NCBI RefSeq assembly: GCF_000003605.2
Contig: NW_003114957.1
Span: 268,058 to 309,219 of the forward strand
Length of the DNA: 41,162 nt
DNA from: Saccoglossus kowalevskii
Taxonomy: Eukaryota; Hemichordata; Enteropneusta; Harrimaniidae
Reading direction: 5' to 3'
The notes beneath the pieces are model-generated. The model was given only the letters and a program-made list of their open reading frames with translations. It did no database searches and was not told the origin of the DNA. Shown here in pieces: positions 1 to 12,480 of the stretch. A program made the position numbers and the translations under genes. Every line of letters begins with the position of its first letter. Position 1 is the first letter of the stretch.

Positions 1-1350
1 CAGAACTGAGGACACTCAGCGCGCATTGAGCCGATTGAAAAAGAGTAAACCGTTGGGTCTGACAACATTAGTCCGCGCCAATTCAAGCTTTGCGCTTCCC
101 AGCTAGCCAGTGTTTTTTACCCAGCTTTACAACTGGTCCTTGCGCATTGTAATTGTACCTGCTATTTTTAAACGGCCAGTTATTGTCCCTGTACCAAAGA
201 AGCCAGTAATTTCATCCTTGATTATCGACCTGTTGCTTTGACTTATGTTGGCATGAAGGTACTAGAATCATTTGTTCTCAAATTCTTTAAGTCATTAATT
301 GCACGCACGCTGGACCCGCGAACGAGCAGGTCGGCAGACGACGTGGTATCCCCTACTTTATACAACGTACTAAAACTCAAAAAAACAAGTAATAAAAATA
401 TTCGAAAGGTTCACCCTATGCTGTTTTATTTATTGGTTTTAGTTCTGCCGTTAATACTATTATACCCACGAAATTATTTACCAAAATGTTGAATATAGGG
501 TTGCCATGTATCTGTGAATGGGACTTCTCATACAACGACCCCAGGTTGTGAGATTCGGCACAAAATTTTTCAGGCTCGATGACCTTGAACACAGGGGTGC
601 CAAAGGATGTGTACTGAGCCCCTTTCTCTATTCTTTGATGACATCAGAATGCATATCTCGCAGATGACACGAACGTCGCTGGGTTAATTCGGGGCGCAGA
701 TGAACGCGACTACCGCCGCCAGGTTGACGAGCTGGTTTTGTGGTGTGCTGAGAGCAACCTCCAGCTGAATGTGGTCAAAACGAAGGATTTTCGTTGAAAA
801 AAGTCGCCTATCTCATCATTGGTCATTGACGGCTCGGAGTTGGAGCGCGTTGACTGCTTCAAGTTTCTCGGCGTCTACTTATCACTTATCCAGCGACTTG
901 ACCCTGTTGGCGCATGTTGGGCACTGCGTCACGCACGGAGGTCGGCTGGTTTTCCTTCGAACTTTGAAAAGCTTTCGTTTGCAGACTGCTCTACTGTCTA
1001 AATTCAACCGCTATGTGATCGGGAGTATCTTGACGCTCTCCGTCACTGTGTGGTTCGGTAACATCAGTTACGAAGACCGGAGGCTTCTGGTGTGGTGGCG
1101 ACCGCATCGCGTACCCATGGAATCCAACTGGATCTAGCGAGCCGAACGAATCATCGCTGACACGTCTCATCCTACGCATGATTTGTTCAAACTACTACCG
1201 TCTGGCAGGCGATATCATCCTATGGCCTCCACATCGCGCCATCAGCCAAAGGCTTCTACCCCATAGCCGCCCGACGCATGACGTCAAATTTATGTAAGGC
1301 ACTGAGGTAGCTGTTGTTGCATCTATATTTAGCAAATAAACTATGATGAT
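1..1350 (+). mobile_element. Degraded non-LTR (LINE) retrotransposon, reverse transcriptase 3' portion
   Basis: The + strand encodes a broken reverse transcriptase spread over all three frames. Near the left edge a stretch reads like RLKKSK.VG.DN, a common start of LINE reverse transcriptase domains. Around 225-290 is a PVALT..GMKVLES segment. Around 590-640 is GCVLSPFLYSL. At 660-671 is ADDT, the catalytic aspartate pair of the polymerase box. At 755-790 is NLQLNVVKTK, and at 820-890 DGSELERVDCFKFLGVYLS. Near 1150-1215 is IIADTSHPTHDLFKLLPSGRRYH, typical of the C-terminus of this LINE type. A short TGATGATGG tract near 1340 probably marks the 3' end. Frameshifts and stops show the copy is dead. 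The 5' part lies outside the window. The clade (CR1/Rex1/RTE-like) is not settled. Confidence 0.85.
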
Positions 1351-3935
1351 GGTGAGTGACGTAATCAATTAAGAACGTTAATTATCGGGGGAAAAGAGTG
1401 TAGCAGTTTATGTACGCAGACAAAACAGTAGTGTATTGGCGTAACAGTAAAACCATCAAATAAACTGTTTGTTTTTTTGTACGTTGTCTTTTGATTTTCT
1501 GGTGATATATTTAAATTTTGGTCAGGGTCTGCATATTTTGCAATGTGTTTCCAAGGTGAGTTGTGCGAATGAATTACGAACATTAATTCAGTATATGAGA
1601 ATGAACACAATTTCACAATGTCGAAAACGGAAAGTATTTATCGTAGTGTTAATGTAGCAATTTATGTTGAAAAGTAGTCTGTTTATTTTGCCATTTTCAC
1701 TGATAAGTGAAATTCGCTAACTTGAATACAAATTAAAGATTGTTAACTTATCACCCTTAATAATATGTTCAAAATTATGCCAGTGAAAAACATTCATTCC
1801 TTACCATTTCAATTTCCGCGGGTGCTTTGACACCTTGTAAGTAATATCTTATTGGGCTTGTTTTAACCTACATTTCTCTTACATCTTATTGATTTTTAAG
1901 CTTATATATTTGTGTAGTTTGGCACTCAATGTGGTAGGGAAAAATGTAGACTTGCAAATAATCTCTTATTTTTTTTCAATAAACAAAAATAAAATGTCAT
2001 GGAAGTTTAAAATTGACGATAACCATACTTTCATTCACTGCGTGCAATATAAACGCACGTAAATTTCATGAGTAATCTAGTGAAATGGCGTTGAGCGACG
2101 CTATTTTTGATCGATGTAAACTGGCGAGCTTAGGACATTCACATTTAGTATCAGTTGGATTTTGTTATATTTTCGGGGGGAATAAACAATGTGCAAACAA
2201 TGGCATCATGCTCCAATAAAACAGTTTCTTATTGATGCTGTTGTTACAAATGGAACTTTATGCAAATAAACCCACCGACTAATAACAATATATAACACAA
2301 TGCAATGAAAGAATTTAAGATTTGTGGCTAATGATGATCGTGCACCGACACCGCATTGACATGGCTGAGCGCAGTCAAAGTTGAAATGCCGCGGAATGCC
2401 CGATGTGGTACCATTACTACTGGCGTTGTGTACTCAAGACATTTAGATAGATAAAATCATACTGTAAATGACCATGTTCTAACTCAGGATAACTTGATAA
2501 CATCATATCTGTTCCTAGAATTTTCTGACTACTGTGAATAAATATTTATTCATTTGTGTAAGAAGGAGGACCTGAATGGGGGTGTACCCAATACCCCCAG
2601 TTTCATTATTGGCCGCTGGAATACGGGAGTTTGCGAACCACAATATGAGAATGCGCATAACAACTCTTGCGGTCGTCAAACGTAATAAATATCCTTCATA
2701 CTAAGTAAAGTCAAAAATATGATTTGATCAACAAACAAGAAACACTACCTTGTCATTTTTTCTTAGAAAAATCTAAGGAACACTTTTCTTTCTGTTATAT
2801 ATAATAAACAGACGAATTGAAAGTTACTCACATTTTCATTCCTGACATATTCTATTTTACTAGTGTTCTCTTGTCCCTGTCTACGTCACATACGCCGACA
2901 TATTTTAGCACGTACTTTTAGTTTGATATTTTTGTTTGAAATAATATCTTTTATAAATTCAAAATTTACTTTCTACATCTTTGTTGTCGTTGTAAAAATG
3001 GCATATAATAATAACTCAAATGTATGTGTGTACGTGCGTGTGTGTATGTGTAATATAATTACAAGGTAAACTTGCCAATACCTGCAACTTTACGCACATG
3101 TTACCACATGTCTCGCACACCTTTCTAATATTTTTGTGTCACCAAACACATTTACTGTCATTACCATGACATGAAATTATAGGGTCCAAGTTATGACAAT
3201 ATCAGGTGTGATCCAATATATACGGCATTTTGTTGTACATTCACCGTTATACCAAAATTGTATTGTACGTGCAATTGTGATAACGAGTAATTCTGTCATT
3301 TAAATTGTGTTCAATCGTGTTTATATTGGTTATTTGTTATCGTGTCATTGCATGTAGTATGTTTCCTGTACATGGATATTTTTTTAAATTCCAACACGGT
3401 TTGTTGAGATATGGTACCAGTTCTTATTATTTAACTCATTAATTTTTCACCCTCCTGTCACACCAAACCTTGTATATCACACGCGACAGGAATGCAGATA
3501 TTTTTATCATTACGCATGACAACACAATGAATGGTATATTATACCCGGAATGAATTATTCTGACGTCACAATAGACTTTGTCCGGAACAACAGCAAGTCC
3601 CTTATGTGTTGATTATACATGTTATGTCAAAGTTAAATAAATGGGTAGTTTAATCAGATTCATTGGTACACTGCACCATATTTACGAAATGCGCAAGAAA
3701 CTTTCACTATAGTTTTCAAAGTAGCAGCAGTGCTGAATATATATCTTTTCCATGTTGCAAGATACGGAAAATAACCTTTAACAAACTCTAATTTCTTATA
3801 TAATAAAAAAATAATTTTTATAGCACAGTATTTCTAATTACAAAGGTATTGTCTTGACATTGTTGCAGAGACTGTGTGAAAGAGTTGCCGCATGTATGGC
3901 ACCTATAAATGACCATTGACATAAGGCCTACATAT
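1351..3935. other. AT-rich intergenic DNA, no gene recognised
   Basis: No ORF here has recognisable protein similarity or a plausible exon series. The longest open stretches (60-85 codons) are low-complexity or AT-driven. A TG-rich stretch lies at about 3018-3056. The right-hand part, from about 3640, shows patchy similarity to the region upstream of gene 2 on the other strand (about 23310-23360), so it belongs to the duplicated sulfatase unit. Confidence 0.5.
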
Positions 3936-4110
3936 TTCCACTGAGATGCCGCCTAGAAATTGCCTATTAGATGCCGCTTAGAAATTGCCACTGAGATGCC
4001 GCCTAGAGATTGCCACTTAGATGCCCTTCGTCAATTGCCACTGATATGCCCCTTAAAATTTACCACTGATATGCCCCTTAAAATTTACCACTGAGATGCC
4101 CCTTACAAAT
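3936..4110 (+). repeat. 25-bp minisatellite, seven units, upstream of gene 1
   Basis: Seven consecutive units of exactly 25 bp (starts 3936, 3961, 3986, 4011, 4036, 4061, 4086). The core is CCACTGAGATGCCGCCTAGA with variants: units 5-7 carry CCCCTTA in place of CGCCTAG. The array ends 362 bp before the gene 1 start codon. Direct repeats are contiguous with no unique spacers, so this is not a CRISPR. Related units sit upstream of genes 2 and 3. Confidence 0.93.
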
Positions 4111-4299
4111 TGAGACCGCAGGTTCCGGAAGTATACAAATACTGCGTTATGAATAAAATCTAAAAGTACACATGCATTCTACACTATTTTTGCATTATAG
4201 CCCAAAATAACCTTTTTAACAAAATCGCATACATATAATATTTTATTCGAAAACATTGTTACATTAATTGATACATCTGGAATTTGTAAATTGTTTTGA

Positions 4300-4471
4300 A
4301 GGAAAAAATACTGTTGTTGCGTGACCGGATCCATTAATTTTTACTTCTTTGTGTTACATGTTTACTGTTCTACGCCAATATGTGGGATATTAATAGTCCA
4401 TTACAGCGATAAGAATATATATTAGACAATTTCCATGCAATTGATAACAGTCGCGAATCGAAGCATTCACG
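4300..4471 (+). promoter_or_regulatory. Core promoter and 5' UTR of gene 1
   Basis: A GATAAG at 4408-4413 is followed at once by a TATA box (TATATATTA, 4416-4424) about 50 bp before the ATG. The same GATAA-TATA-TTAGACA arrangement, followed by AATTGATAACA, occurs before genes 2 and 3 with nearly equal spacing. Homology to those promoters extends upstream through about 4300. A transcript starting about 30 bp after the TATA box would have a very short 5' UTR. The start site itself is inferred. Confidence 0.75.
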
Positions 4472-7400
4472 ATGGGTAGTCTACATCTCATAGTTATTTT
4501 CATAGCACTGGCAGTTGTCAGCAAGGTAAGTAACACCAAATATGTTTCAAAACATCTCACGAGTCCCGTTTCCTTTAAGTGGACTTTTTATTTTTACTGC
4601 ATTCATTTTGTTGACCAACTTCGTTGTTTTTAATACTCAAGATTTATTGGTGAGCATTTGTGGTTGCAGACTAGCTGGTGAAAATAGTTTAATATCATTA
4701 TCCATGTGATGCTGTTTTCAAGTAACGTATTTATTAGTTACTAATTTATAGCGTGCTCTCTGATACGGAGGGCGTGGGTTGTATCAGATTGTATCTGAAA
4801 ATTTCCCTGAGAAATGATAGTTGCCAATATTTGAATAAATCTTATTTGTGTACCATTTAAGAATCTTAGTTAAATTCTATATCGAAAAATGCAAATTACG
4901 TCACGTCATATTATGTCTATTACTGGGGCTTAAGACAACAACGATTTTGAAGGTAGCATAACGTCATACGTGCACATCTTTTTTTGAACTTTTGTTACAT
5001 TATGTTATCATGAACATACACATTAATTTCCAAAATTCTTTGAGAAAAAGATTACAGACTAGCGAACAGATTTCTTTAGTTTGTAACTGTTTAGGAAGCA
5101 CACTCATCAATTGCAACTACAAATCTGAAAAATAACGTTACGCTATCCGAATTTGTTAATTTTAACGTAAATTGTGTTTTCTTTTTTATTACAGCCTTGT
5201 ATTGCTGATGCACGTAAGACTTGTTTATTTATGTTTGAAGAATTTCACTGAGTGCCAAGGATTTTTTTTTAAATTCCTAGCATTTAAAAAACAGAGTTGG
5301 GGAAGAGAGAACTGTCAATAGATGTTTAGTAACTGTAATCAGGCAATGAGTACTTTCGATATGAGAAGTTTTGAGCATCCCACAGACTTGAGTGTTTCAA
5401 ATATCAGGATGTTGTCGAATAACAAATATTATATTTGTAATTGTATTAAATGAACGCGTTGTTTGGCTGTTTCAGAATTGTCGTCTTTCATGACAGGTTA
5501 CCATCGATAATATTTTTCTGCTTGAGTATTCAATGTATGGTATGATATTTTTTTTGTATGTATTATCTTGAATTTGTATAATGGCGACTATGTATTACGA
5601 TTCCAATATATGAGGTACAGAGTAAATTATAAACGAAGGCATAGCGATTATTTTATTGAGCGACGCGTTGCGTGTTATTTCCTGTCACACTATTAATTCA
5701 TAACGATTACATTCATTTGTTAAAACATTCAATACCACAAATTATCCATACAATATACTAGATGAGCAATGCTTTAATATTATACATTCAATTAATTTAT
5801 TCCTTCATTATTTTTATCAGATCAACCGCATATTATTCTAATATTTGTGGATGACTTGGGATGGAATGACGTACATTGGCACAACCCTGATATCGCAATG
5901 CCCAACTTGATGGATCTCGCCGCTGATGGCGTCATATTCAACCAATCATATACCCATCCTACATGTACACCGTGAGTGATAATATCGTTACTGTGTATAC
6001 ATTGTTCATTGAAGTTCAATGTCGAATTAATGTAGAATTTTAGTGTCTTGCTTGACTTGTAACTCGTGGGCTGGTACAGCATCTCGACTAATAGTGTCTC
6101 TATCCTATGTATACGCAATATACATCTGAATAGTTATATATGTATATGTTTTTATGGAATTCTTTAGATCAAGAGCTGCTATGATGACGGGATTGTATCC
6201 TTTCAAAACAGGAAATCAGGTAAGAATTGTTTTTATTTTAACACAATGTACATGGCTTGCAGTTCATGTTGACTTAATAACGTCACTAATTAAATTTGAC
6301 CAATATCGTTAATAATGTTACTTCACAATGTTGGATTATATCTTATTAATTAAAAAAATCTTAATTAAATTATGTTTACATTTATTCACAGCATCAAATG
6401 TTATTCAACCTTCATCCTAGCGGGCTTCCTTTGGAATTCAAGCTATTACCAGAAAAACTTAAAGAAATTGGATACTCTACTCATATGGTTGGAAAGTAAG
6501 TAGACCATAGCATTAAACTTACATTTGTTTGCTGTACGGAAGATTATACCATTGCAAAGCTGAGAGCCTTGCGTTTGTGTCAAAGGCAGCATATGTAACG
6601 TGATGCTACAATAACCAATTTTAATAAACTATACACTTCCTATGCAATTTAAAAACATCTTGTTCAGTGACCATTGTTTTTTAAAAACAAGTTGACCCAT
6701 AGGCTTGAACACCTAAACATAATGCGATATTATAAGATATCGGTAAATAACTTCGTACACAGCATTGCCATAATACGTGGTTGTTACTTTGACACAAAGT
6801 AAAAGTATCACACAATGAAAGAAAGCAATTCATTAATTAATTTCTAAATAATATTTTTATTATACATTTTTTATTTCTGAATGTTTTCTAAATTTCATTT
6901 TTAGATGGCATTTAGGATTCTGTAAGGATGAGTATCTACCAACGAATCGTGGATTTGACTCACACTATGGTATATGGACATTGGGAGTCGGTGACTACGA
7001 TAAAATGAATGGAGTACTATGTAAGTTAACTTTTAGTAAAATATTATACTTTTGCATATATGTGATTATATGAAAGTATTGAGTAAAATAAATTAAAATT
7101 AGTTTCTTATGACCGGTCAACTGAGATTGATGTTTCTCAGCCTAATTCTTTCATCTTTGAAATGACCTGCTCTAGCTCCTTCAAAGGGGTATGATTTCCG
7201 TGACAACACTGGAGTGGTACAAAAGAGTAACGGTTATCTTGCAGTGAGTATAGTTATTATTGTTGTTGTTGTTAAAAGAAAATGTCTTTGGCATTGAGTA
7301 TTTGAAATAGAGGTTCGGTATACACGCATTGATCAGCAACTTCTTGTAGCTTATTTTGTATGATAAATCGGGTAAAGAATGATGCATTCGGGACTCGGAT

Positions 7401-10113
7401 GAAAAATTGAAATTAATGAAATAATAAATCGACAAATTATATCATATTTTTCATGTCTACAGTTAATGCTTGGTGATAGAGCAGAGCATATCGTAAATAC
7501 CCATTACCCAGGAACTCCACTCTTTCTTGCGTTTACTCTGGACATCCCTGCTAAGCATCTGGCGGTAACTATCATAATTTGTTGGCTACAGTAAATTAAT
7601 AACAATAGTACAATTAACTTAAATATGGAATGTATATGCATTTGTGTGTGCTGTTCCTCCAGATTCCAGAAGAGTATGAAAACAAGTATGCCGATATTGA
7701 AGATAGCAGAACTAGACATTTTTATGGTATGTGATGTAATTCTATATAACCATAGTTGTATGTAGGAGAACTGCCTTATTGACATAGGACATTAAACACC
7801 AAATGAACATCGAAATAATAGCCACAAGGCATTATTGTTTAGAGTTCGATGTTAAACAGAAAACTTTTACAAGACAGATACAACACAATACAATACGTCG
7901 TATACCGGTCTGATTGGATATTGTTTTATCGCCGCTATATCGTATTTATCGCCTACTATTTATTTTAGTGTACGACACAACCAACATTCCGCAACATTCC
8001 TCCCTCCCTGGTTAAAAAATAAAGTTATTGCCTGGTAAAGTGTGTAAAATGAAATAACAAATATTATATTGTTTTTACTATTGCAGGAAAGTTGACTATG
8101 ATGGACGATATAATTGGCGGTGTGGTGGATGCATTGAAGAACCGTGGAATATATGACGATTCGCTAATAATATTCATAGGTGACGTAAGTGTCCAAAGTT
8201 TGATATACTTAGTTAATGTGTTGAATAATTGTTCATGTGCTGATGATTTAGCCACTGCATGAATATCTTTAGTCGTTTTCCCATCCACTGGTCAATCTAT
8301 GTGTCATTCGAGTTCAAATTAGAAGACTAGATTAATATAGACAGTTATCATCCTTTTATCCTGATACTAATTTATATTTTGAATTTTGAACTTCATCGTC
8401 GAGCATAACCTATCTTTTCGTGAAGATTTCATCCTTTATTACATGAGTTGTTTTCGATGTTTGTATCATCCAAATATCCATCTTTTATATTTATTTTGTA
8501 CAGAATGGAGCGTTATCGTCTCAAGCTGGGTCCAACTATCCATTCCGCGGTATTGCTGGAACGCTGTTTGAGGGCGCTACTCGTGTACCATCTATTGTCA
8601 GTGGGAAGGGAATAAAGAAGACTGGATATGAAAGCAATGAGTAAGTTAATTTTGGTAATTGACAATCTCACAACTATACTCGCGACAAGGTTTATACTCC
8701 CGCCATCAATGTAATGTCTTAGTTAGTGCCAATGACAATATACAACATAAAATACGCTTCTATAAAAGTGATGCTGAGTAATTCAGAAGACATGTAACCT
8801 GGCCCGTCAGTCGTGTATGAAATGTTGTTATGCACTACTATTCTAAATTTGGCATTTGCCAGATAAGTTAATTTACAATTATTTCTCAGATTATACAGCA
8901 TAGTCGATATACACAGAACAATTCTTGATGTGGCTGGTGCAAAAGCTGGTAAGTTAACAAAATTATTCCGTAAAGTTTCATGTCTGGCCGCAGAATGTTA
9001 GATGGTAGGCGTTGTAACATTTACATCGATCATTTATAATTTGTTTCGTATTATACTTGGCAGAGCCTGAACTAGACGGTTTAAGTATGTGGCCTACATG
9101 GTCAAAAGGTAAACCATCGCCAAGAAATGAAATCATCTATAATATCGATGATGATCCAGTGTCACCTGGTGCTGCTATCAGGTAGGCAATGATATATGTA
9201 TATGTGTATGAGGGTAACTGATTATCTATATATCACTAATCAATAATCTAATATATCAACTATGCATTAAATCCCGTCATGAATAATGTTTTGTATGTTT
9301 TTAGGATTGGAGACTATAAATTGATTACAGGACACCCGGATTTATTGTATCCATATCGGGATATCGGTATAACAGGTAAACACCTCAATTTAAATGTTAT
9401 CATAACCAAAGAACTGAAAGGTCACTGTATGGCTTAAGTAGTTTGGATATTGAAGGCAGTGGAATTGCATTTACTATGTTGCAATGCGACTACACGATCT
9501 GATGCATGTCAATGTATATTTATTTCAGATAACTATTACAATTATGGTGACCCACTGGCCAGCGGGTTGCCAACTGCGGACCAAGCAGCAATGGCACCGC
9601 CCCCACTAGACGTAGAATACTTGTTCAATGTCATAGGTAAGAATGACGTTTTGTTTTTGAAGAATGAAAACAGAATGAAACGGCAAATTGTGAATATATA
9701 AAAAAAGTACAACCACTAACTCAAAACGTCTAATCCCTAAATATATATAATCCCTCGATACATCGCTCGCCAAAGTTACTGATGCAACTACCTCCAACCG
9801 TGTTTTCAATATGTAAATACTGCCACTTCTAAAGTGAATATTTTATTGATTCAATACTAAAGTGATTAAAGGCATATACAAAAATGTGTAAATTGTGCAA
9901 AATCATGAAATGCTACTCTCACCTCTCTCTTTCAATGCAGTTGACCCTGAAGAAAGAAACGACATCTCCGCTGATCATCCAGATATAGTACAGGATTTAC
10001 GTGATCGATTGGATGAACATCGTAAACTGCTAATTCCACCAGTAAACCAAACAACAGAGCTAGCCGGTTCCGCTGCGAATTTTAATGATGTCTGGTCGCC
10101 TGGTTGGTGTTAA
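4472..10113 (+). CDS. Gene 1: arylsulfatase B-like protein, 16 exons, 497 aa, intact
   Basis: Exons: 4472-4525, 5195-5213, 5821-5971, 6168-6219, 6392-6495, 6905-7020, 7176-7243, 7463-7564, 7663-7726, 8087-8184, 8504-8640, 8890-8948, 9064-9181, 9305-9375, 9529-9636, 9941-10113. All join in frame with GT-AG introns. Exon 1 encodes a hydrophobic signal peptide ([18 protein letters not shown]); exon 2 is a 19-nt microexon. The sulfatase domain follows: metal-binding FVDDLGWND (D35, D36), the formylglycine motif CTPSR (C73-R77), GKWHLG (K127, H129) and IGDNG (D276, N277). The C-terminus has the family-like DPEERND and ends VWSPGWC. Possible N-glycosylation sites are N65 and N476. The ARSB family normally removes sulfate from glycosaminoglycans in lysosomes or outside the cell. 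Here the residues at the usual catalytic His (A218, in DIPAKHL) and Lys (A294, in [11 protein letters not shown]) differ, so hydrolase activity is doubtful. Length is close to human ARSB (about 533 aa). Confidence 0.93.
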
Positions 10114-10136
10114 ATTGGCTGATGATTTTCCTTCAT

Positions 10137-10186
10137 NNNNNNNNNNNNNNNNNNNNNNNNNNNNNNNNNNNNNNNNNNNNNNNNNN
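10137..10186. other. Assembly gap (50 N)
   Basis: Exactly 50 undetermined bases sit just after the gene 1 stop codon. This is a conventional placeholder, so the true distance between the flanking contigs is not given by the N count. Confidence 0.99.
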
Positions 10187-10385
10187 TGCAGTTGACCCTG
10201 AAGAAAGAAACGACATCTCCGCTGATCATCCAGTATAGTACAGGATTTACGTGATCGATTGGATGAACATCGTAAACTGCTAATTCCACCAGTAAACCAA
10301 ACAACAGAGCTAGCCGGTTCCGCTGCGAATTTTAATGATGTCTGGTCGCCTGGTTGGTGTTAAATTGGCTGATGATTTTCCTTCA
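10187..10385 (+). pseudogene. Second copy of the gene 1 last exon, probable assembly overlap
   Basis: The sequence right after the gap repeats 9937-10136: last base of the intron acceptor tract, exon 16, stop codon (TAA at 10361-10363) and the start of the 3' UTR. The only difference I see is one missing A (CCAGTATAG for CCAGATATAG near 10233), which would break the frame. A copy that starts and stops at a gap edge is most simply two contig ends that overlap and were not merged. A genuine 200-bp tandem duplication is the alternative. Confidence 0.85.
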
Positions 10386-10702
10386 TTTAAATTTAATTAC
10401 GAAATCGATCACATTCCCTATTATTCACTACTAAAGTTCAGTATAATGTTACCTATTCGATAAGTTATTGTACAGATTGCATTGGCAGTTTTCTGTTACA
10501 TGTGATATGAAAATGTTTGTTGGCGTCAACAACTTGTAGGCTCGTTGAATTGTCTAGATATTTGTGGAACGGGTTTTTTGTTTACTGCTTAACTGGCCAC
10601 AAACGAAATAGCAGATTGCATGACGTACTCAATCAAAACATATCACGTGTTAGCAGTAATCTTAAGTCATCAATAATTTAGTTGGGTTTCATATATGCAT
10701 CA

Positions 10703-10708
10703 AATAAA
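10703..10708 (+). promoter_or_regulatory. Poly(A) signal of gene 1
   Basis: AATAAA within CAAATAAAAGTTCATTGTT, a block conserved after the stop codons of all four copies, and the strongest candidate cleavage signal. Confidence 0.7.
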
Positions 10709-10814
10709 AGTTCATTGTTAAGATGAATAATGTGTGCCTCTCAGTAATTCAATATGAGAGCAGTATGTGTTATTATTTTTAATGTCACATTCTAATTCCT
10801 TTTTAAAAATGACT

Positions 10815-10838
10815 ACTACCATTTTTAAAAATGGTAGT
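10815..10838. repeat. Perfect 24-bp palindrome
   Basis: ACTACCATTTTT followed by its exact reverse complement, with no spacer, about 110 bp past the gene 1 poly(A) signal. It could form a hairpin in the transcript or mark a small insertion. I did not find it at the matching place in genes 2-4. Confidence 0.85.
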
Positions 10839-10863
10839 TAACTAAATTCTATTGACATTTCCC

Positions 10864-12480
10864 AAAAATGTACAGTAATTGCGTTAACGGCAGTAAGCTT
10901 ATAAATGTAACCCGAATTATTTTATCTGCAATGCATGTTACTATCTGTCTATACTGTCACCGCGATATTGATTCGATGACCAAAACAGCAACATTACATG
11001 CCTATTTGGTTATTAGGGTAGCAGCATACGTCTGTTTTCCGAATTGATGTAATTTTCGCGTGTTAAATGTATATTCTTTGATGTCGTAAGCGGAGAGAAT
11101 ATACATATATAAGTGCTTATATCCCAAAGGGGAACTAAACTTTACTGTCGAAAAAGACTCAGCAATATACAACATATTTCCACAAACCTATTTCAGCGAA
11201 TTCGTGCACTGAGATTGAATACTCTGACATTATAATTTGGTATTTGCTATGAATGACTTGTGTACAACGTAGTTACTGACATTATAGTATTATGTCACTG
11301 GTTATATGTCATCTCTTGTTGAGAATGAGTATTGGTGAAACGGGAAACGTAATCATATCACTGAGCATGATTTTAAAGATAACATCATGGTAGAAGAAGT
11401 GAAACTAGTCCATAATGGGCTGTCGAAAAGGAATGCAGGGATACGGGCTTTTGTGAAATAATAGACATTACATTCGTGGTTGTTGCTGACGTAGATTGAA
11501 TAATAACATTAAATTTAGTACAATGGTAGACTCATTTGTGAACAACTGATAAAGCACGAATGTATCACAACACATAACCTACGTAGACTAATCCCGTTCG
11601 CCGGATCAAAATAATTCTCAAATCAAAAAATAATTGATCACCTACAAGCCTGATTTACAACTTCACTGCCTAAAATAACTATATCATCTGATAAAAATAT
11701 CCTTACTTTTAGGCCACCTGGTTTAAAGTGTGGATTGAGGAATTATGGTCAATATTAAACACATTGATCTGTCTCATTTAATAAAGAAAATCATCACCTG
11801 CAACGCCGTCGCTGGATGGCAACTTGTGCTGACAGTCACCACTATATAAGTGCAAAAAAACGATGTTTCGTTGTGTTAGCTAATTATATACCGGCTTGCA
11901 AGGTTAACATAATTTATCAATTAACAATTTCTCTAATTTCTACCATCTGTTGACACTGAGAAGCCGGAACCACTTCTGCTTTGCGACTTCACTGCTTTAA
12001 AATAACCCTTTCAACAATGTACAGAAACATTCAGGCCGGATGATTAAAATTTTGCAGCAGGGAAATATAACCAATAAAACCATGGCTAGTATATACTAAT
12101 GCAAAGTATAGTGATATTGAAATTTTATTATAGGATCTTCAAAAAATGAAAACAATAAGAATAATAGTCTTAATCTAAAATCGTTCCAAGTGTTCCAGAA
12201 CTCCTGATCGGGTTTGGAATACACTTAATTCTGTCACTTTGTGCTATTATACCTCCTCCCTTTACTGAACTGGAATGAAATTAAAGTAATGACCATGCTC
12301 ATTCAGGAATTTGGTTCTCTAATAATATATGTAATGTACGTTTCAGGGCAATAAGCTTTTGGTTTTATGAAAACTAATGATACACTTATAAACATGCATG
12401 TCAACCATGCTAACAAATCACCATGAGGCATAGTTAACAGATTATTATTCTTAAGTTATGCGTTAAATAGGTAATTTAAT
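10864..12480 (+). repeat. 3' flank of gene 1, duplicated elsewhere in the window
   Basis: No coding gene is seen. Segments match the 3' flanks of the other copies. About 10865-10990 and 11385-11500 match the flank of gene 4 (39955-40050 and 40125-40210; the run with GGGCTGTCGAAAAGGAATGC is a clear anchor). About 11730-12240 matches the flank of gene 3 (33590-34190; anchors include GAGGAATTATGG and CTTCTGCTTTGCGACTTCAC). These matches show that the duplication units extend 2 kb past the stop codons. Confidence 0.6.

Noticed and set aside
1-1350. A functional reverse transcriptase gene
   Set aside because: The conserved motifs are spread over three frames with stops and deletions; it is a relic.
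3936-4110. CRISPR-like array
   Set aside because: The 25-bp units are contiguous and have no unique spacers, and the genome is eukaryotic; it is a minisatellite.
10187-10363. Separate extra last exon or a fifth sulfatase gene
   Set aside because: It is a near-exact copy of the exon just before the 50-N gap and begins at the gap edge; unmerged contig overlap explains it best.
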